From Planctomycetaceae bacterium (GTDB lineage: Bacteria; Planctomycetota; Planctomycetia; Pirellulales; Pirellulaceae): a DNA stretch of 35,452 nucleotides. Every line of letters begins with the position of its first letter. Within the stretch, counting starts at the first letter, position 1. Below, in pieces: positions 10,901-20,176 of this stretch. The notes below the pieces were generated by a model, which was given only the letters and a program-made list of their open reading frames with translations, had not been told where the DNA came from and did not search any database. Made by a program: the position numbers and the translations under genes. Location: positions 1-35,452 of the forward strand of contig JAJTFC010000087.1 in NCBI GenBank assembly GCA_021298315.1, written 5' to 3'.

Positions 10901-11706
10901 AAGAAGCCCTCGATCTGCGAGATCGACGCCTCAATAGCATGAAGCGTGGCGATGAACTCCGAAGCGGAGTTTTGCAGATGGTTAAGGTTTACATTGCAAC
11001 CAAGCGAGTTATCAGCATCGGTGACAAGATGGCCGGTCGACACGGCAACAAGGGGGTTATCTCCAAGATCCTGCCAGTCGAAGACATGCCCTTTTTGCCC
11101 GATGGAACACCTCTGCAAATCATGCTAAACCCACTTGGGGTTCCTAGCCGGATGAACGTCGGTCAGATCCTCGAAACCCACTTGGGCTGGGCCGGTGCGG
11201 TATTAGGTTTCCAAGCTGTCACTCCAGTTTTTGATGGTGCTTCGGAAGAAATCATCAACGACGCTTTGGAATCGGCCGGATTGCCAAGGCACGGCAAGAT
11301 CCGACTCTTCGACGGGCGAACCGGTGAGCAGATGGAGCAAGAGACAACCGTAGGCTACATCTACATGCTCAAACTTCACCACCTCGTCGACGACAAGGTT
11401 CATGCTCGAAGCACCGGTCCTTACTCGTTGATCACTCAACAACCTCTCGGTGGCAAGGCTCGCTTTGGCGGTCAGCGATTCGGGGAAATGGAAGTTTGGG
11501 CACTTGAAGCTTATGGTGCGGCTTACATCCTCCAAGAACTCTTGACTGTCAAGAGCGATGACGTCGAAGGCCGAACCAAGATCTACGAGTCGATGGTTAA
11601 GGGAGAGAACACACTGGAGTCTGGGACCCCAGCAAGTTTCGACGTTTTGACCAACGAAATCCGAGGCTTGGCACTGAACATGCGACTCGAAAAGCGTCGG
11701 CTTTAA
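7987..11706 (+). CDS. rpoB: DNA-directed RNA polymerase subunit beta
   Basis: This is the beta subunit of the core RNA polymerase. At 1239 residues it is shorter than the E. coli protein (1342) and so lacks some lineage-specific insertions. Recognisable parts are the N-terminal lobe, the rifampicin pocket ([20 protein letters not shown] from residue 459, then LSALGPGG), [23 protein letters not shown], the [11 protein letters not shown] segment, the [13 protein letters not shown] catalytic region, and the C-terminal [18 protein letters not shown]. Asp465, His475 and Ser480 align with E. coli Asp516, His526 and Ser531, the usual resistance positions, and are all wild type. rpoC follows after 81 bases. 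Ribosomal protein genes, often found upstream of rpoB, are not there. Confidence 0.98.
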   Translation: MATSSKRRLQPSETRVFGSGRSQFPIPNLTVLQTASYEAFLQEDIATDKRKNQGLEAVLREVFPIASYDNTASLEFLRYELGKPRYTPEECRQLRLTYGKPLKVWLRLNRQQPLEEEVFLGDIPIMLGGGEFIINGAERVVVSQLHRSPGVDFVEESEGTSDRKLPSARVIPERGSWIEINVTKKDSLQVRIDQSGKFSVITLLRAMSPKLSTDTDLLSAFYEIKSEKISDGRSLPKIENKIACDDVVFPSDHERAGEIIVEAGHKISKAIGDIICTCGVKSVEVMEMPKVPYLLNSMAEDNTSSHEEALLRIYQRLRPGNPPALEKAKQLFHEKFFDINRYRLGRVGRFRVNRKLGLTVPEDEMALRPEDLIASIKYLIDLFDQDSDARFDDIDHLGNRRLRTIDELACEELRKGFLKLRRTVQERMSLKEVQDMTPRSLVNQKSISAAIEYFFGRGELSQVVDQTNPLSQLTHERRLSALGPGGLNRKRAGFEVRDVHISHYGRICPIETPEGTNIGLISSLSIYAGVDEYGFLITPYRKVSEGRVTDDVVWLRADEESDAYIAPADLAVKESVLVPGPGLIARHRSDFEIVAPESVQYMDISPCQMVGVSAGLIPFLEHDDANRALMGSNMQRQAVPLLVAEPPIVGTGLEKEVAKNSSMVVRARRAGKVTFVDATRIEIGTDIYHLKKYQGLNERTCLNQRPIIQIGDKIEKGQIIADGASTYLGELALGRNVLVGFMSFDGYNYEDAIIISEELVKQDVYTSIHIEEFDVEIRETKLGREEFTRDIPNVSEKALRNLDESGIVQVGTYVRPGDILVGKVSPKSKTELTPEEKLLHAIFGRAGEDVKNDSLEVSSGVEGIVIDTQKFSRRMSLTEEERKNFERELKQVETEGNKDIANAFVAFAEEIEKAIGGKLTDEDGTPLTGGQDPKYIAEKAQTFNLSRLLNRLDGGLHAEVKKVHKNLWPSVEEALDLRDRRLNSMKRGDELRSGVLQMVKVYIATKRVISIGDKMAGRHGNKGVISKILPVEDMPFLPDGTPLQIMLNPLGVPSRMNVGQILETHLGWAGAVLGFQAVTPVFDGASEEIINDALESAGLPRHGKIRLFDGRTGEQMEQETTVGYIYMLKLHHLVDDKVHARSTGPYSLITQQPLGGKARFGGQRFGEMEVWALEAYGAAYILQELLTVKSDDVEGRTKIYESMVKGENTLESGTPASFDVLTNEIRGLALNMRLEKRRL

Positions 11707-11787
11707 AAACCGAACCTAAGTTTTCAGTCCGATTCCTACTAACATTTGATCACTTTTTATATATCCGATCCCTGGAGCACTCCTTAA

Positions 11788-14700
11788 ATGGGTAATGTTG
11801 CCGAAGCCACCTACGATCGCGTAAACGATTACACCTCGGTCAAGATCTCGCTTGCTCGACCCCAGGACATTCGTTCCTGGTCGTTTGGAGAAGTCAAGAA
11901 GCCAGAGACGATCAACTACCGAACCTATCGTCCTGAAAAGGACGGCCTTTTCTGCGAGCGGATTTTTGGCCCTGAGAAGGACTGGGAATGTGCTTGCGGT
12001 AAATACCGAGGGATGAAGTACAAGGGGATGATCTGCGATCGTTGCGGTGTGAAGGTCACCCACTCGCGAGTGCGACGCAAGCGGATGGGCCATATCGAAT
12101 TGGCAGCACCCGTAGCTCACATTTGGTTCTTCAAAGCGATGCCCAGCCGCCTGGGCAATCTGCTTGAAATGAAAACGACCAGTCTCGAGAAGGTCATCTA
12201 CTTCCAAGACTATGTTGTGGTCAATCCGGGCACGACTGAACTTGAAGCACAGCAGCTCCTTACCGAAGACGAATACCGAGCGGCTCGCGCTCAGTACGGC
12301 GACGGCTTTGAAGCGGACATGGGGGCCGAAGCCGTTCGAAAGCTGCTTCAAAACCTCGATCTGATCAAGCTCTCGGAAGAACTTCGCAATGAGTTGCATG
12401 AGACCAGTAGCAAGCAACGCAAGAAGGAGCTTATCAATCGACTTAAGCTCGTCGAATCGATCCGAGATAGCGAGAATCGTCCTGAGTGGATGATCCTCGA
12501 TGTGATCCCTGTGATCCCACCGGATCTGCGTCCGTTGGTTCTGCTCGATAGCGGCAATTTCGCCACGTCAGATCTAAACGACCTGTATCGTCGGATCATC
12601 AACCGCAACAACCGATTGCGTAAGCTGGTCGATCTGAACGCACCGGAAGTCATCATCCGCAACGAGAAGCGGATGTTGCAACAGTCCGTCGACGCGCTAT
12701 TTGATAATGGACGATGCAAGCGTCCAGTATTGGGAAGTAGCAATCGTCCATTGAAGTCGCTCACCGACATGATCAAAGGAAAGCAAGGCCGCTTCCGCGA
12801 AAACCTTCTTGGAAAACGGGTCGATTACTCGGCTCGTTCCGTGATCGTTGTCGGACCGAGGTTGCGACTCCACCAATGCGGTCTTCCCAAGAAGATCGCT
12901 TTGGAACTCTATCAGCCATTTATCATTCGCAAGCTCAAGGATCTCGGGCATGCCGATACGATCAAATCGGCCAAGAAGATGCTCGAGCGCAAGGATGATG
13001 AGGTTTGGGATATTCTCGAACAAGTGATTCGCAACCACCCAGTTCTCTTGAATCGTGCTCCCACGCTTCACCGAATGGGTATCCAAGCCTTTGAGCCAAC
13101 CCTGGTCGAAGGCAACGCAATCCATTTGCACCCACTTGTCTGCAAAGGCTTTAACGCTGACTTTGACGGTGACCAGATGGCTGTTCACTTGCCTCTTTCG
13201 ATCGAAGCACAAGTCGAAGCTCACACGTTGATGATGAGCACCCACAATATTTTTGCTCCGAGCAACGGTAAGCCGATTATGAGTCCTTCGCAGGACACTG
13301 TGATGGGTTGCAACTACATCACGATCATGCTTGCCGAGCAAAAGGGTGAAGGCATGACCTTCGCGAATCCGACCGAGGCAGACTATGCCTACAGCGTCGG
13401 AAAGATCGCCTTGCACGCCAAGATCAAAGCCCGTTTGCCAAAGGGACGCAAACTTAAAACCGACGATCGGTCTGCTCCAGGAGGACAGATTGTTGAAACA
13501 ACCTATGGGCGAATCCTATTTAATTCGATCCTTCCTGAAGGGATGGATTTTTACAACCAATCGCTTCGATCGAGCGATTTGGCGATGGTCATCAGTGACT
13601 GTTACCAATTGCTCGGACGTCGTGCGACGATCAAATTGCTCGACGATATGAATCAACTTGGGTTCCGCGAATCGACCCACAGTGGATTGTCCTTCGGTGC
13701 AGACGACCTCGTGACACCCGATACCAAGTCGCGTCACATTTCGGATGCGGACAAGAAGGTCATGACCTTCCAAAAGAACTACCTCAAGGGTGTGATGACC
13801 GCTCAGGAACGCTACAACCAAGTTCTCGACGCTTGGACAGCCGCCCGCGAAGCGATTACCAAGGACATGCTTGCGGCCATGGAGACCGACCAACACCGAG
13901 GCAACTGGTATGTCAACCCAGTGTTCTTGATGGCGTCCTCTGGTGCACGGGGTGGTATCGAGCAAATCCGTCAGCTCGCCGGTATGCGGGGACTGATGGC
14001 AAAACCTACCGGTGAAATTATCGAAACGCCGATCAAGTCGAATTTCCGTGAAGGCCTAGGGGTTCTCGAGTACTTCAGCTCGACCCACGGTGCACGAAAG
14101 GGTCTAGCCGACACGGCTCTGAAGACTGCCGACTCGGGTTACTTGACCCGTAAGCTCGCCGACGTTGCCCAAAACGTTGTGATCACACTCAATGACTGCG
14201 GTACGACCAAGGGAATCACCAAGGGTGTGATCTATCGAGGTGAGAAGGTTGAAGTGCGATTGACCGAATCGATCACAGGTCGAGTCAGCCGCCAAAACAT
14301 TGTCAATTTGATTACCTCGGAGACAATCGTCGAAGAGAATCAAATGATTTCCCGAAACGTTGCACATAAGATCGAGGAGATGGGATTGGAGAAGATCCAA
14401 GTTCGTTCTCCGATGACCTGCGATGCCCCGTTGGGAGTATGCCGTTGCTGCTACGGTATGGACATGAGCACCGGTGCGATGGTCGAAGAAGGGATGGCCG
14501 TCGGTATCATCGCGGCTCAAAGTATCGGTGAACCTGGAACTCAGCTCACCATGCGTACCTTCCACATCGGTGGTGCTGCAGGTACCACGATGGAAGAAAG
14601 CGATATCAAGTCCAAGAAGGGTGGTATCGTCAAGTACATCAAGATGCGGTATGTCCGAAACGACAACGGCGAAGACGTTGTGCTGACGAGAAACTGCGAA

Positions 14701-16107
14701 TTGGCCGTTGTTGATGCTCGCGGTCGTGAGCTTGAGCGGTATGAAATTCCAGTCGGTGCAAGACTGCTCGTCGCAGAAGACCAAGAGATTCCCAAGAGCC
14801 AAGTTCTCTGCGAATGGAACCCGCACAAGATTCCTATCCTGGCGACCGTCGGTGGTAAGGTTACCTTCGTCGATATTGCCGAGGGTGATACACTCAAGAT
14901 CGAGAAAGATCCAAGTGGAAACATCCGTCGTAGCATTATGGACTCGAGGGGCAAGTTCCATCCTCAGATCGTTATCGAAGACGCCGATGGAAAAGCGGTC
15001 GACGTTCACTATCTGCCAGACAAGGCGGTGATCAACGTAACCGAGGGCAAGAAGGTCAATGCAGGTACAGAACTCGCGGAAATGCCTCGGGAAGCCACTG
15101 GCGTTAAGGACATCACTGGGGGTCTGCCTCGGGTCACCGAAATTTTCGAAGCTCGTAAACCCAAGGATCCGGCAGTGGTCGCCGAAATCGACGGAACGGT
15201 CGAGATTTCCAAGGATCGCAAGCGCGGAAAACGATCGATCTTGGTCAAGAGCGATAGCGGTGAAGAAATCGAACACTTGGTACCACCAGGCAAGCGATTC
15301 TTGGTTCACTCTGGCGACATCGTCAAAGCGGGACAAGCGTTGGTTGAAGGTCCATTGGTGCCGCACGATATCTTGCGAGTCAGCGGCGAAGAAGCCGTGC
15401 AACAATACTTGTTGCATGAAATTCAACAGGTTTATCGCTCGCAGCGGGTGGAAATCAACGACAAGCACGTCGAGATCATCATTGCTCGAATGCTGCGTAA
15501 GGTGAAGATCACCAACCCCGGAGATACGAGTCTTTTGGCCGGACTGGTAATGGATCGCTTCGATTTCAAGAAGCACAACGATCACATCGCCAAGTGCATG
15601 AAGGTGACCGATCCAGGAGACACCCAATTTGCACTCGGTGCGATTGTCACCAAAGAGGAATTCGACACTGCCAATGCGCAGAGCGAAGGACTCGGCGGCA
15701 AGGGAGCCAAGGGCAAGAAGCCCAAGCCCGCTCATGCCGAAGTCCAATTGCTCGGGATTACCAAGGCTGCAGTTCAAAGCAACAGCTTTATCTCGGCAGC
15801 AAGCTTCCAAGAAACGACGAAGGTTCTTACCGAAGCGGCCTTGGCCGGTAAGGTCGATCGCCTTGTTGGTCTTAAAGAGAACGTGATCCTCGGACACCTA
15901 ATCCCGGCTGGTACTGGATTTAGGATCTTCCAAGAATCCGAAGTTTCCTACCGTAAGGAGGCTCTCGAGGACTTGGTCAATCGAGGTGCCGCGGCGGCCG
16001 AACAGCAGAGCTATCCTCTGTTGAACCAGGCACCCAAGGCGACTTCGAGCACCGACGAAAGCGAACCTGCAACTCCTCCGACCGACGCGCCAGCTTTCGA
16101 AGAGTAA
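11788..16107 (+). CDS. rpoC: DNA-directed RNA polymerase subunit beta'
   Basis: This is the beta' subunit with the catalytic Mg site NADFDGDQM (residues 456-464). The N-terminal zinc ribbon is intact (CACGKY ... CDRCGV), and so is the second zinc site ([11 protein letters not shown]). The bridge/trigger region includes MASSGARGG and the [18 protein letters not shown] motif. The 1439-residue length is near the E. coli value (1407), and the extra residues include a Ser/Thr/Pro/Glu-rich tail after about residue 1405. ATG at 11788 is preceded by GGAG at 11774-11777. The gap to rpoB has no terminator, and none with a T-run follows rpoC, so downstream genes may be read through. A long open frame on the opposite strand is a coding shadow. 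Confidence 0.98.
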   Translation: MGNVAEATYDRVNDYTSVKISLARPQDIRSWSFGEVKKPETINYRTYRPEKDGLFCERIFGPEKDWECACGKYRGMKYKGMICDRCGVKVTHSRVRRKRMGHIELAAPVAHIWFFKAMPSRLGNLLEMKTTSLEKVIYFQDYVVVNPGTTELEAQQLLTEDEYRAARAQYGDGFEADMGAEAVRKLLQNLDLIKLSEELRNELHETSSKQRKKELINRLKLVESIRDSENRPEWMILDVIPVIPPDLRPLVLLDSGNFATSDLNDLYRRIINRNNRLRKLVDLNAPEVIIRNEKRMLQQSVDALFDNGRCKRPVLGSSNRPLKSLTDMIKGKQGRFRENLLGKRVDYSARSVIVVGPRLRLHQCGLPKKIALELYQPFIIRKLKDLGHADTIKSAKKMLERKDDEVWDILEQVIRNHPVLLNRAPTLHRMGIQAFEPTLVEGNAIHLHPLVCKGFNADFDGDQMAVHLPLSIEAQVEAHTLMMSTHNIFAPSNGKPIMSPSQDTVMGCNYITIMLAEQKGEGMTFANPTEADYAYSVGKIALHAKIKARLPKGRKLKTDDRSAPGGQIVETTYGRILFNSILPEGMDFYNQSLRSSDLAMVISDCYQLLGRRATIKLLDDMNQLGFRESTHSGLSFGADDLVTPDTKSRHISDADKKVMTFQKNYLKGVMTAQERYNQVLDAWTAAREAITKDMLAAMETDQHRGNWYVNPVFLMASSGARGGIEQIRQLAGMRGLMAKPTGEIIETPIKSNFREGLGVLEYFSSTHGARKGLADTALKTADSGYLTRKLADVAQNVVITLNDCGTTKGITKGVIYRGEKVEVRLTESITGRVSRQNIVNLITSETIVEENQMISRNVAHKIEEMGLEKIQVRSPMTCDAPLGVCRCCYGMDMSTGAMVEEGMAVGIIAAQSIGEPGTQLTMRTFHIGGAAGTTMEESDIKSKKGGIVKYIKMRYVRNDNGEDVVLTRNCELAVVDARGRELERYEIPVGARLLVAEDQEIPKSQVLCEWNPHKIPILATVGGKVTFVDIAEGDTLKIEKDPSGNIRRSIMDSRGKFHPQIVIEDADGKAVDVHYLPDKAVINVTEGKKVNAGTELAEMPREATGVKDITGGLPRVTEIFEARKPKDPAVVAEIDGTVEISKDRKRGKRSILVKSDSGEEIEHLVPPGKRFLVHSGDIVKAGQALVEGPLVPHDILRVSGEEAVQQYLLHEIQQVYRSQRVEINDKHVEIIIARMLRKVKITNPGDTSLLAGLVMDRFDFKKHNDHIAKCMKVTDPGDTQFALGAIVTKEEFDTANAQSEGLGGKGAKGKKPKPAHAEVQLLGITKAAVQSNSFISAASFQETTKVLTEAALAGKVDRLVGLKENVILGHLIPAGTGFRIFQESEVSYRKEALEDLVNRGAAAAEQQSYPLLNQAPKATSSTDESEPATPPTDAPAFEE

Positions 16108-16148
16108 GTCGCTAGAGTTCGGATACTTTGGTACTCCGGTGAACTCCT

Positions 16149-17396
16149 GTGAATGAGTTTTCAGACTTTCAATGGCTAGCCTCGGCACCTGCTGCCGAGG
16201 CTTGGTCTTTTTGCAGTTCTTTGGAAGACTTCTCGAAATCCATTGGAGTGAGTTTTAGGTTAACTCAAAAGCAACTGCAGTTACTTCAAACGCAGTTTGA
16301 GTTTGCAAAGGGTCCCGCAAAGCGAAAAGTCTCCGAACCGTGGAATTGGTTTTGGACAAAGACGCTTCTGGAGCAAGCCTCCGATCAGATCACTGCCGAG
16401 GAGACGGCAAAGGATTTTCCAGTTCACGCAACGGTTATTGATGGATGTTGCGGAGCAGGAGTCGATGCGATTGCCATCGCGAAACATCTATCGCATGAGA
16501 CGCCGTTAGGAGACCGACTTCTGGCGATCGACTCCTCAGAGATCGCTTGCGCACTTACCGAGCTCAATGCATCTAGAAACGGGGTCCCATTGCGGCCTGT
16601 GCAAGTACGTTTTGAGGACGCGGAGTTTCCAGTTGATGGGTGGCTGCATTTAGATCCAGACCGACGAGTCAGCGGTCGGACGGTAGATATGTATTCGACC
16701 GAGCCAAGTTGGCCGGCGATTGCCAAGCGGATTGAGATCGCACCGGGTGCTTCGATCAAAGTGGCGCCTGGATTCCAACCGGATGTCGATTACGCCTGGG
16801 AAAACTGTGGTTCACCAGACTCTCGACGATGGATCTCTCGCGATGGCTCGGTTCGTCAGCAACGACTTTATTGGAGGATTCCACAGTGGCACCATGCCAA
16901 GCGTATTGTCAGTGCCTACCGAAAGAGTGCTGGATGGTATCACGAGGTCTTTGACTCCGAACCGTTGGGGGCTTTAGAGGCATGGGAGTGTATCGAACAA
17001 GATCCATTGCAAGTGGCCGCGTCGGCCTTTGTGGCCGATCATGATCCAGCGCTGCGTGCGGCCAACTGTGTGGTATCCCTCTCCGATCGTTTGCAATTGA
17101 GCGTTCTTGGAAATGAGTTTGGATACTGTATCGGAGACACGCCGGTCGAGCATCCGTTGCTCCGGTGGTATCGAGTCATTGAGGTCATGCCGATGGATCG
17201 CAAAAAGGTTCGAGCCATGTCCCGAGCGCTCAAGGTAGGGCGATGGGAACTCAAGAGCCGAAACATCGACGTCGATTTAGCTCAATGGGCTAAAGAATTG
17301 ATCATCGATAAGGGTTCGGAGAGCGTCGGTTGGCTGTTGCTGACCAAAGTAGGTAAAAAACATGTCTGCCTTGTGTGCCAGGAGATCCAATCGTGA
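16149..17396 (+). CDS. THUMP-like domain class I SAM-dependent methyltransferase
   Basis: The 415-residue protein has a helical N-terminal region (about 1-95), a Rossmann-fold methyltransferase core with motif I VIDGCCGAGVDAIAIAK, an acidic second motif LLAIDSSEIA and a DPDRRVSGR motif of the kind seen in THUMP-like methyltransferases (usually DPARR), and a C-terminal THUMP-like domain. RNA, probably tRNA, is the likely substrate by family, but the modified position is unknown. It starts with GTG at 16149, 41 bases after rpoC, with only weak Shine-Dalgarno matches, so read-through from rpoC is possible. Its TGA overlaps the GTG start of bioD (GTGA), implying translational coupling. Confidence 0.85.
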   Translation: MNEFSDFQWLASAPAAEAWSFCSSLEDFSKSIGVSFRLTQKQLQLLQTQFEFAKGPAKRKVSEPWNWFWTKTLLEQASDQITAEETAKDFPVHATVIDGCCGAGVDAIAIAKHLSHETPLGDRLLAIDSSEIACALTELNASRNGVPLRPVQVRFEDAEFPVDGWLHLDPDRRVSGRTVDMYSTEPSWPAIAKRIEIAPGASIKVAPGFQPDVDYAWENCGSPDSRRWISRDGSVRQQRLYWRIPQWHHAKRIVSAYRKSAGWYHEVFDSEPLGALEAWECIEQDPLQVAASAFVADHDPALRAANCVVSLSDRLQLSVLGNEFGYCIGDTPVEHPLLRWYRVIEVMPMDRKKVRAMSRALKVGRWELKSRNIDVDLAQWAKELIIDKGSESVGWLLLTKVGKKHVCLVCQEIQS

Positions 17397-18040
17397 AAGG
17401 AATATTTGTCACTGGAACAGACACCGAGGTGGGTAAGACCTTTTTTGTTTGCGAGTATGCAAGACGTTTAATCCAGCAAGGACAACGCATTGGAGTGTAT
17501 AAACCGCTAGCAAGTGGATATCCTCGCGAGGATCATCGAAGCGATGCATCGCAATTGCACCGGTCTCTCGGTGAGCAATCGGCGAATATTGCATTAGAGC
17601 GAATTAATCCGCAGTGCTTTTTGGCTCCGTTGGCACCACCGCTAGCTGCCCGATCCGAAGGGAAACAGATCGACGAAAACTTACTTGTTCAAGGCGTAGA
17701 GGCTTGGATGAATCATTGTGAGTTGCTTTTGGTCGAAGGGGCAGGGGGGTTGCTTTCGCCCATCACATGGACGATGACCAACGCAGATTTAGCGACCAAA
17801 CTTGGCTATCCACTTCTTGTAGTGGCGGAAAACCGATTGGGTTGCGTCCATCAGATTCTTTCGACCGTGCAGGTCGCAATAAGTTTGGGACTTGGCGTCC
17901 AAGGGGTTGTTCTCAATCAAGTTCGCCCCCAGGTGGATTCGGCCCAAGCACAGAATCGGGAGTTGCTCGAACCGTTCCTGGAAAGAATCGATCCGAAAAT
18001 TGCTATCTGGGAACAGCCCTACGTTCCTAAAGTGGCTTAG
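17393..18040 (+). CDS. bioD: ATP-dependent dethiobiotin synthetase
   Basis: BioD closes the ureido ring of dethiobiotin from 7,8-diaminononanoate, CO2 and ATP in biotin synthesis. The P-loop VTGTDTEVGKT is near the N-terminus, and LLVEGAGGLLSPI matches the second conserved motif. I choose GTG at 17393 over a GTG at 17375. The former has GGAG at 17381-17384 with 8-base spacing and starts two residues before the family-typical GIFVTGTD, giving 215 residues, close to the usual 220-230. It overlaps the methyltransferase stop as GTGA. No bioA, bioB or bioF gene is in the window, so the pathway is split in this genome. Confidence 0.93.
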   Translation: MKGIFVTGTDTEVGKTFFVCEYARRLIQQGQRIGVYKPLASGYPREDHRSDASQLHRSLGEQSANIALERINPQCFLAPLAPPLAARSEGKQIDENLLVQGVEAWMNHCELLLVEGAGGLLSPITWTMTNADLATKLGYPLLVVAENRLGCVHQILSTVQVAISLGLGVQGVVLNQVRPQVDSAQAQNRELLEPFLERIDPKIAIWEQPYVPKVA

Positions 18041-18061
18041 ACCCTCATTCCCAGCGTTGCT

Positions 18062-18811
18062 TTGGCAGTGATCATCACCGGTGCCTTCGTAGCGTTTAGT
18101 TGGGTCGGTACCATCTTTTTCCGTCCTATCCTAAGGGCATTCCTTCGCAAGCGGGCGGACATCAATGATCTGATTGGTTACATGCTCTCGTGCTTCGGAG
18201 TCTTCTACGGTTTGCTGCTGGGCTTACTGGCCGTAGCCGCCTACCAGAATTTTAGCGGAGTAGAGACGATCGTTTCCAAGGAGGCCTCGACGCTCTCGGC
18301 CTTGGCCAGAGATGTCAGTGCTTACCCAGAGCCCGATCGCACCAACCTGATTTGGCTACTTCGGGATTACACCCGATACGTGGTCAAGTACGCTTGGCCT
18401 GCTCAGCAAAAAGGGATCATCCCTCAAGAGGGTAATACGCGGATGATCGCATTCCATGAGCAACTCATCCGGTTTGAGCCCAAGACTCCCGGACAGGAGA
18501 TTCTTCATGCCGAGGCCCTCAGGCAATTTAATAACTATCTGGAGGCCAGACGACTGAGGCTTTTTGCGGTATCGACATCGATTCCCGGTGTGATGTGGGG
18601 AGTTGTTTTGATCGGGGCCTTAATGAATATCGCTTTGATCTGGATGTTCGATATGAAGATCGTCAACCACCTCTTCCTAGGTGGGATGCTTTCTGCGTTT
18701 ATGGGATTGATGATCTTCCTGATCGCATCGTTAGACCATCCGTTTCGTGGAGAGCTAAGCATTTCGTCAGCTCCTTTCCAAGACATCCTCACGCATTTGA
18801 TGGAAGAGTAA
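18062..18811 (+). CDS. DUF4239-type (bestrophin-like) membrane protein
   Basis: The 249-residue protein has hydrophobic segments at about 1-20, 40-62, 178-200 and 205-228, with a soluble part between the two pairs. The N-terminal pair, the FYGLLLGLLAVAAYQNF segment and the SxExSTLSALARDV region are typical of the DUF4239 bestrophin-like group, whose function is not known. The start is uncertain: TTG at 18062 and GTG at 18068 are candidates, neither with a good ribosome-binding site. The frame is closed just upstream by the bioD TAG, so translation may be coupled. It lies 6 bases before the substrate-binding lipoprotein gene, suggesting a shared task in the envelope. Confidence 0.68.
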   Translation: MAVIITGAFVAFSWVGTIFFRPILRAFLRKRADINDLIGYMLSCFGVFYGLLLGLLAVAAYQNFSGVETIVSKEASTLSALARDVSAYPEPDRTNLIWLLRDYTRYVVKYAWPAQQKGIIPQEGNTRMIAFHEQLIRFEPKTPGQEILHAEALRQFNNYLEARRLRLFAVSTSIPGVMWGVVLIGALMNIALIWMFDMKIVNHLFLGGMLSAFMGLMIFLIASLDHPFRGELSISSAPFQDILTHLMEE

Positions 18812-18817
18812 GCTTCG

Positions 18818-20176
18818 ATGCATTCTAGACGGTATCAAGAAGCGATCCGAAACACTGCCCTTTTATGGCTCTTGGCAGCCTTGGCTACTTCGATCGGATG
18901 CGAGCCATTGAACAAGGCCAGCGATGTCTTGTTGAACCGGGAAAAAGACCAGCAGACCATTAAGCTTGGCGTCTTGCATTCCCAAACCGGTACCATGGGC
19001 ATGAACGAAATGTCCCTGAGGCACTGCGAGATTTTGGCGGTCGAGGAGATCAACGCCAGCAAAGAGTTTCCAAATGTCGAGTTCGTAACTGTCGTCCGAG
19101 ACGGTCGGTCTCGCAGCGAAATCTTCAGGCGTCGCGCAAGGGAACTTGTCGACCGCGAGCAGGTTGATGTGATCTTTGGATGCTGGACGAGTTTGCACCG
19201 CAAAGCGGTCATCGACGAACTCGATAATCCTACAGAACTCTTTAGGGATGAGCATTTCGATGGTAAATCGAGCAAACCTCGCAAACCGTTGCTCTTTTAC
19301 CCTTTGCAATACGAAGGTTTTGAATGCAACCGCAATGTCTTCTATTTTGGAAGCACACCGAATCAACAAATTTTACCAGCACTTGATTGGTTTATGTCCC
19401 AGGAGGGTGGCCAGCGGAAGCGGATCTATTTGATCGGTTCCGACTACTTGTTCCCACGCACTGCCAACTACATTGTCAAAAAGTATCTGGAAAACAAATC
19501 GATCGAGATTGTCGGCGAAGACTATTTTCCCCTCGGACATTCCGACTTCCATGATGTGGTCAAAAAGATCGAAAAAACTTCGCCGGATCTAATCCTCAGT
19601 ACCATCAACGGCGATAGCAATCTTGAATTCTACAAGCAGTGTCACTCGATCGGGATCGATCCTGAGAAATCGCCCGTGCTAGCTACCAGTGTTGGAGAAG
19701 GTGAACTCCGGCGTATCCCACCCGAATATGCGCATGGACACTATGCAGCTTGGAGTTACTTTCAATCGCTCGATACGCCTGCGAATCAAGCCTTTGTACG
19801 AAAATTCAAAAAAGCTTTTGGCCTCGACCGAGTCGTCGACGATCCGATGGAAGCTGCCTACACACAGGTGATGGTCTGGAAAGAGGCTTATAAAATTGCG
19901 AAGTCCTCGGATCCAATCAAAATTCGTGAAGTCCTTGAAAAAGGCTTGGAGTTCGATGCACCCGGTGGAAGGATCAAAGTGGATCCGAAAACGCATCATC
20001 TCTACAAGAAGTTTCGCTTAGGACGAATCGGACTGGATCGACAATTCGAGATCGTCTACGAGTCACGAGATCTGATTGCTCCAGAGCCCTTTCCCTCTTT
20101 TGCATTTCCAGGTTGGGAATGTGACTGGACAAGAGGTGGTTTGACCAAAGGCCCACCACCGAATATCGGTCTTTGA
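18818..20176 (+). CDS. UrtA/AmiC-type substrate-binding lipoprotein (urea/short-amide family)
   Basis: The 452-residue protein starts with a lipoprotein signal peptide ending in TSIGC (Cys about residue 28). The rest matches the Peripla_BP_5 family of urea, amide and branched-chain amino acid receptors: IKLGVLHSQTGTMGMNE, FYPLQYEGFECNRNVFYFGS, IYLIGSDYLFPRTAN, STINGDSNLEFYKQ and GHYAAWSYFQS are all close to UrtA/AmiC signatures. In complete urea systems urtBCDE follow; here no permease or ATPase gene is present, and a DUF4239 membrane protein precedes it instead. It may therefore be a sensor or an orphan receptor. A purine-rich stretch (GGAAGAG) precedes the ATG. Its TGA abuts the stop of the opposing haem-protein gene. 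Confidence 0.86.
   Translation: MHSRRYQEAIRNTALLWLLAALATSIGCEPLNKASDVLLNREKDQQTIKLGVLHSQTGTMGMNEMSLRHCEILAVEEINASKEFPNVEFVTVVRDGRSRSEIFRRRARELVDREQVDVIFGCWTSLHRKAVIDELDNPTELFRDEHFDGKSSKPRKPLLFYPLQYEGFECNRNVFYFGSTPNQQILPALDWFMSQEGGQRKRIYLIGSDYLFPRTANYIVKKYLENKSIEIVGEDYFPLGHSDFHDVVKKIEKTSPDLILSTINGDSNLEFYKQCHSIGIDPEKSPVLATSVGEGELRRIPPEYAHGHYAAWSYFQSLDTPANQAFVRKFKKAFGLDRVVDDPMEAAYTQVMVWKEAYKIAKSSDPIKIREVLEKGLEFDAPGGRIKVDPKTHHLYKKFRLGRIGLDRQFEIVYESRDLIAPEPFPSFAFPGWECDWTRGGLTKGPPPNIGL

Noticed and set aside
14104..15897. 597-codon open frame on the minus strand opposite rpoC
   Set aside because: It lies wholly inside rpoC, whose reading frame is certain. Long antisense frames arise from codon bias, and the translation shows no family motif.
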